Positions 5,986 to 7,892 of a DNA stretch of 7,892 nt are shown piece by piece. The stretch is taken from assembly GCA_005779525.1 (NCBI GenBank), contig SXIZ01000029.1, positions 1 to 7,892 on the forward strand, read 5' to 3'. Under the pieces are notes generated by a model. It worked only from the letters and a program-made list of their open reading frames with translations, made no database searches and was not told the origin of the DNA. The first letter of the stretch is position 1. The number at the start of each line of letters is the position of its first letter. The stretch is from Methylococcaceae bacterium. Its GTDB lineage: Bacteria; Pseudomonadota; Gammaproteobacteria; Methylococcales; Methylomonadaceae. The position numbers and the translations under genes were made by a program.

Positions 5986-6615
5986 ATGAGCCATTATCCA
6001 TCGATTAAAGTATGGGATATTTTGATTCGTATTTTCCACTGGTCATTAGTTATTTCATTTGCTGTTGCCTACATCAGCAGTGAAGAAGAAAACCCAGTGC
6101 ATATTTATTCAGGTTACACCGTCTTGGGGCTTATCGTATTCCGCGTCATATGGGGCTTTGTGGGAAGTAAGTATGCAAAGTTTAGTGATTTTATTCGTTC
6201 ACCTAAAGTGGTTTATAGCTATGTTCAGCAAAACATAGCGGGCAATCCGCAACATTACATAGGGCATAACCCGGTTGGTGGCTGGATGGTGCTTGCGATG
6301 ATCATCGTGTTGTTTGTCGTCACGTTAAGTGGGTTAAAAGTCTATGCGATTGAAGAAGGCAAAGGCTTACTGGCAGTAAGTACCGTAAATTTATCCCCTG
6401 TGCCCTTAGCTATTGCTGAAGAAGAGGACGACGATGACGACAAGAAAAACACAAATGAAGCAGACGAAGAATTTTGGGAAGAAATTCACGAAGTCTCATC
6501 CAATTTAATGTTGCTAATGATCGTTTTACATATTATTGGTGTAGTTGTTTCGAGCCGTAAGCACAAAGAAAATTTGGTTAAAGCAATGTTAACGGGATAT
6601 AAAGACCAGAAATAG
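5986..6615 (+). CDS. Cytochrome b561-family membrane protein (COG3658-like)
   Basis: This 209-residue protein is probably a di-haem b-type cytochrome in the inner membrane that passes electrons between the quinone pool and a periplasmic partner. Four hydrophobic helices are visible at about 12-30, 38-59, 98-120 and 170-190. Likely haem ligands are His18 (helix 1), His39 (helix 2) and His168 and His182 (in or next to helix 4). Family signatures include KVWDILIRIFHW, YIGHNPVGGWMVL and the C-terminal HKENLVKAMLTGYK, all typical of the group related to Ni/Fe-hydrogenase cytochrome b (PF01292 type). Between helices 3 and 4 lies a strongly acidic loop (144-169) containing EEEDDDDD. The start is supported by GAGGA at 5973-5977, eight bases before ATG. 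A link to the hydrogenase served by the hyp genes is possible, but the gene is far from them and relatives usually pair with small c-type cytochromes, none of which is visible here. Confidence 0.88.
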   Translation: MSHYPSIKVWDILIRIFHWSLVISFAVAYISSEEENPVHIYSGYTVLGLIVFRVIWGFVGSKYAKFSDFIRSPKVVYSYVQQNIAGNPQHYIGHNPVGGWMVLAMIIVLFVVTLSGLKVYAIEEGKGLLAVSTVNLSPVPLAIAEEEDDDDDKKNTNEADEEFWEEIHEVSSNLMLLMIVLHIIGVVVSSRKHKENLVKAMLTGYKDQK

Positions 6616-6664
6616 CTTTTAATCTATTCTATTCAATGTGTCAGTCACAGGACATCCGATTTGC

Positions 6665-6681
6665 CAGAGTGGTCAACTCTG
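6665..6681. other. Small stem-loop between the cytochrome and transporter genes
   Basis: CAGAGT (6665-6670) and ACTCTG (6676-6681) pair around a five-base loop, 50 bases after the cytochrome stop. It could weakly mark the end of that transcript. No T-run follows, so a terminator call is not justified. Confidence 0.3.
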
Positions 6682-6717
6682 AGCGTACACCCCCCAATTC
6701 TTTAAAATAATATCTAA

Positions 6718-7659
6718 ATGGCAAGCGACACTATTTCATTAACTCGATTCGGCTGGCTATCTATTGCCGCGGCAATCGCAACTATTGCTTTAAAAAGTTA
6801 TGCTTATTGGTTAACAGGATCAGTGGGTCTACTCTCAGACGCGTTGGAATCAATCATCAACTTAGTGGCGGCGATTATTATGTTGGTGGTATTAAGCATT
6901 TCTGCAAGGCCACCTGATGACGGACATGCCTACGGTCATGAAAAAATCGAATACTTCTCCAGTGGTGCAGAAGGCATTATGATCTTATTAGCCGCCTTCA
7001 GTATTGGCTATACTGCCTGGGAAAGGCTATGGAATCCTCAGGTACTTCAGCAACTTGATTTAGGTATTGCTATTTCTATTGCGGCATCACTCATCAACTT
7101 AATCGTCGCGAAAATTCTGATCAGGGCAGGTAAAAAGCACCAGTCTATTACCTTGGAATCTGATGGCAAACATTTGATGACGGATGTTTGGACAACGGTA
7201 GGCGTTATTGTGGGGATTGCCTTAATCTCCTGTGCAAATTATTTTGAAGTTAGCAAAAATTACGCCCTGCACCTGGGTTTACAGGGCTGGGAAATTCTCG
7301 ACCCTATTATTGCAATTCTTGTCGCACTCAATATTGTTTGGGCAGGCTTGCAACTCATCCAACGTACCGTTGCCGGTTTAATGGATGCAGCACTATCTCC
7401 CGAAGATCAAGAACTGATTCTCACCGCTTTAGACAGATTTTGTCGTACCCATGAAATAACTTTCCATGCCTTAAGAACACGCTATGCGGGGGCACGTCGA
7501 TTTATGTCCGTCCATATCCTAGTACCCGGGGATTGGTCAGTGAAGCAAGGGCATGACTTAGTTGAAATCATTGAGCAACAGATTATGGCTCAATTTGGCA
7601 ATATTGACATTGATACGCATATCGAACCTATCGAAGATTCAGTGTCATGGGATCATTGA
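6718..7659 (+). CDS. Cation diffusion facilitator (CDF) divalent metal exporter
   Basis: This 313-residue inner-membrane protein belongs to the CDF family, which exports Zn2+, Fe2+ or similar ions from the cytoplasm by exchange with protons. About six membrane helices fill residues 10-235, followed by a cytoplasmic metal-binding domain (about 236-313). Compared with FieF/YiiP, site B is intact in DDGHAYGH (Asp67, His70, His74), and helix 5 carries HLMTD (His152, Asp156). In helix 2 the FieF aspartates Asp45 and Asp49 are replaced by Glu44 and Asn48 in SDALESIIN, so the transport site is E/N/H/D and metal choice cannot be read from FieF. The C-terminal domain keeps HALRTR, SVHILVPGDW and DTHIEP. 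ATG 6718 has no Shine-Dalgarno; a -10-like TAAAAT lies only 10 bases upstream (6703-6708), so the mRNA may have a very short or absent leader. It is 102 bases after the cytochrome gene and probably independent of it. Confidence 0.93.
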   Translation: MASDTISLTRFGWLSIAAAIATIALKSYAYWLTGSVGLLSDALESIINLVAAIIMLVVLSISARPPDDGHAYGHEKIEYFSSGAEGIMILLAAFSIGYTAWERLWNPQVLQQLDLGIAISIAASLINLIVAKILIRAGKKHQSITLESDGKHLMTDVWTTVGVIVGIALISCANYFEVSKNYALHLGLQGWEILDPIIAILVALNIVWAGLQLIQRTVAGLMDAALSPEDQELILTALDRFCRTHEITFHALRTRYAGARRFMSVHILVPGDWSVKQGHDLVEIIEQQIMAQFGNIDIDTHIEPIEDSVSWDH

Positions 7660-7714
7660 CGCTCAATGAGTTATAAGTGCTATTTAATACATCAGTGCTT
7701 TATTGGAAATAACT

Positions 7715-7783
7715 ATGAAACTCACCCTGCAAACACGTATCTATACACTGAAAGACCTCTGCACAACCGCCCAAAATCCATAA
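7715..7783 (+). pseudogene. Start of an unidentified gene apparently cut by an insertion sequence
   Basis: A frame starts at ATG 7715 with a GGA (7705-7707) seven bases ahead, a credible ribosome binding site. It reads MKLTLQTRIYTL for twelve codons to base 7750, then enters the sequence taken as an IS terminal repeat and stops at TAA 7781-7783. The basic-then-polar N-terminus resembles the cytoplasmic start of many membrane sensors, but twelve residues do not allow identification. The rest of the gene would lie beyond the element, outside the window. It may also be a chance short frame. Confidence 0.35.
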
Positions 7784-7892
7784 CATCACCTTAAATTGTT
7801 AAAATACCGCCTAATCGTTACTTAACTTCCCAAAAACGAAAAAGAGCTTACGCATGAGTCCCGAACAAATGAGTTTCGCCCAATATGAAATG
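7752..7892 (+). mobile_element. Left end of a probable IS5-family insertion sequence
   Basis: AAGACCTCTGCACAACCGCC, from about 7752, resembles the terminal repeats of IS1031/IS1106-like IS5-family elements, which carry a GACCTTTGCA core. About 100 bases later a frame starts that looks like the N-terminus of such a transposase, a spacing normal for these elements. The exact boundary and the target duplication cannot be set because the other end lies outside the window. The identification rests on recall of the family pattern, not on a search. Confidence 0.55.
7854..7892 (+). CDS. Transposase N-terminus, probable IS5 family (partial)
   Basis: Thirteen codons are visible, MSPEQMSFAQYEM, open to the window end. 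Many IS5-family transposases begin with a short lead and a pattern like SFxxxEY or SFAxxE before a basic RR-x-x-FL segment; the SFAQYE here fits this. A purine-rich AAAGAG at 7841-7846 lies seven bases before ATG and could serve as the ribosome binding site. The second ATG at 7869 could also be used. The catalytic DDE residues lie outside the window, so whether the enzyme is complete is unknown. Confidence 0.5.
   Translation, partial: MSPEQMSFAQYEM

Overview
The window is bacterial and most likely from a proteobacterium, probably a gammaproteobacterium. The Hyp proteins, the cytochrome b561-type protein with a histidine-rich fourth helix and the start of an IS5-like element all fit that group. 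No marker gene fixes the genus. Base composition looks moderate, near 45-50% GC in the hydrogenase genes and visibly AT-richer from about 5020 onward.

Bases 1-5020 hold a plus-strand cluster for maturation of a [NiFe]-hydrogenase: the 3' end of hypB, then hypD, hypF, a very short tatA-like gene and hypE. HypF makes a carbamoyl group and HypE turns it into a cyanide ligand on its C-terminal cysteine (the -PRIC end is intact). HypD, with its HypC partner, assembles Fe(CN)2CO, and HypB helps deliver nickel. hypC is not between hypB and hypD, where it could be expected, and is not elsewhere in the window. The TatA-like protein (3783-3956, 57 residues) suggests that the hydrogenase served by this cluster is exported by the twin-arginine pathway, as membrane-bound uptake hydrogenases are. 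The structural hydrogenase genes are not in view.

Bases 5021-5985 are mostly non-coding, with one small gene at 5327-5602 for a 91-residue protein of unknown function that may carry a signal peptide. The flanking DNA is rich in inverted repeats: a stem-loop after hypE, two short palindromes before the small gene, a long-armed inverted repeat directly after it, and an 18-bp dyad before the next gene.

Bases 5986-7659 encode a four-helix cytochrome b561-family membrane protein and a cation diffusion facilitator metal exporter. Each is probably its own transcription unit. A functional link to hydrogenase is possible for the cytochrome but not shown.

Bases 7660-7892 appear to hold an insertion-sequence end. 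A new reading frame starts at 7715 behind a good ribosome binding site, runs about 12 codons and then meets a sequence resembling an IS5-family terminal repeat. A frame starting at 7854 looks like the first residues of that element's transposase. I see no CRISPR array, tRNA or rRNA, and no clearly new multi-gene system. The least ordinary feature is tatA inside the hyp operon.
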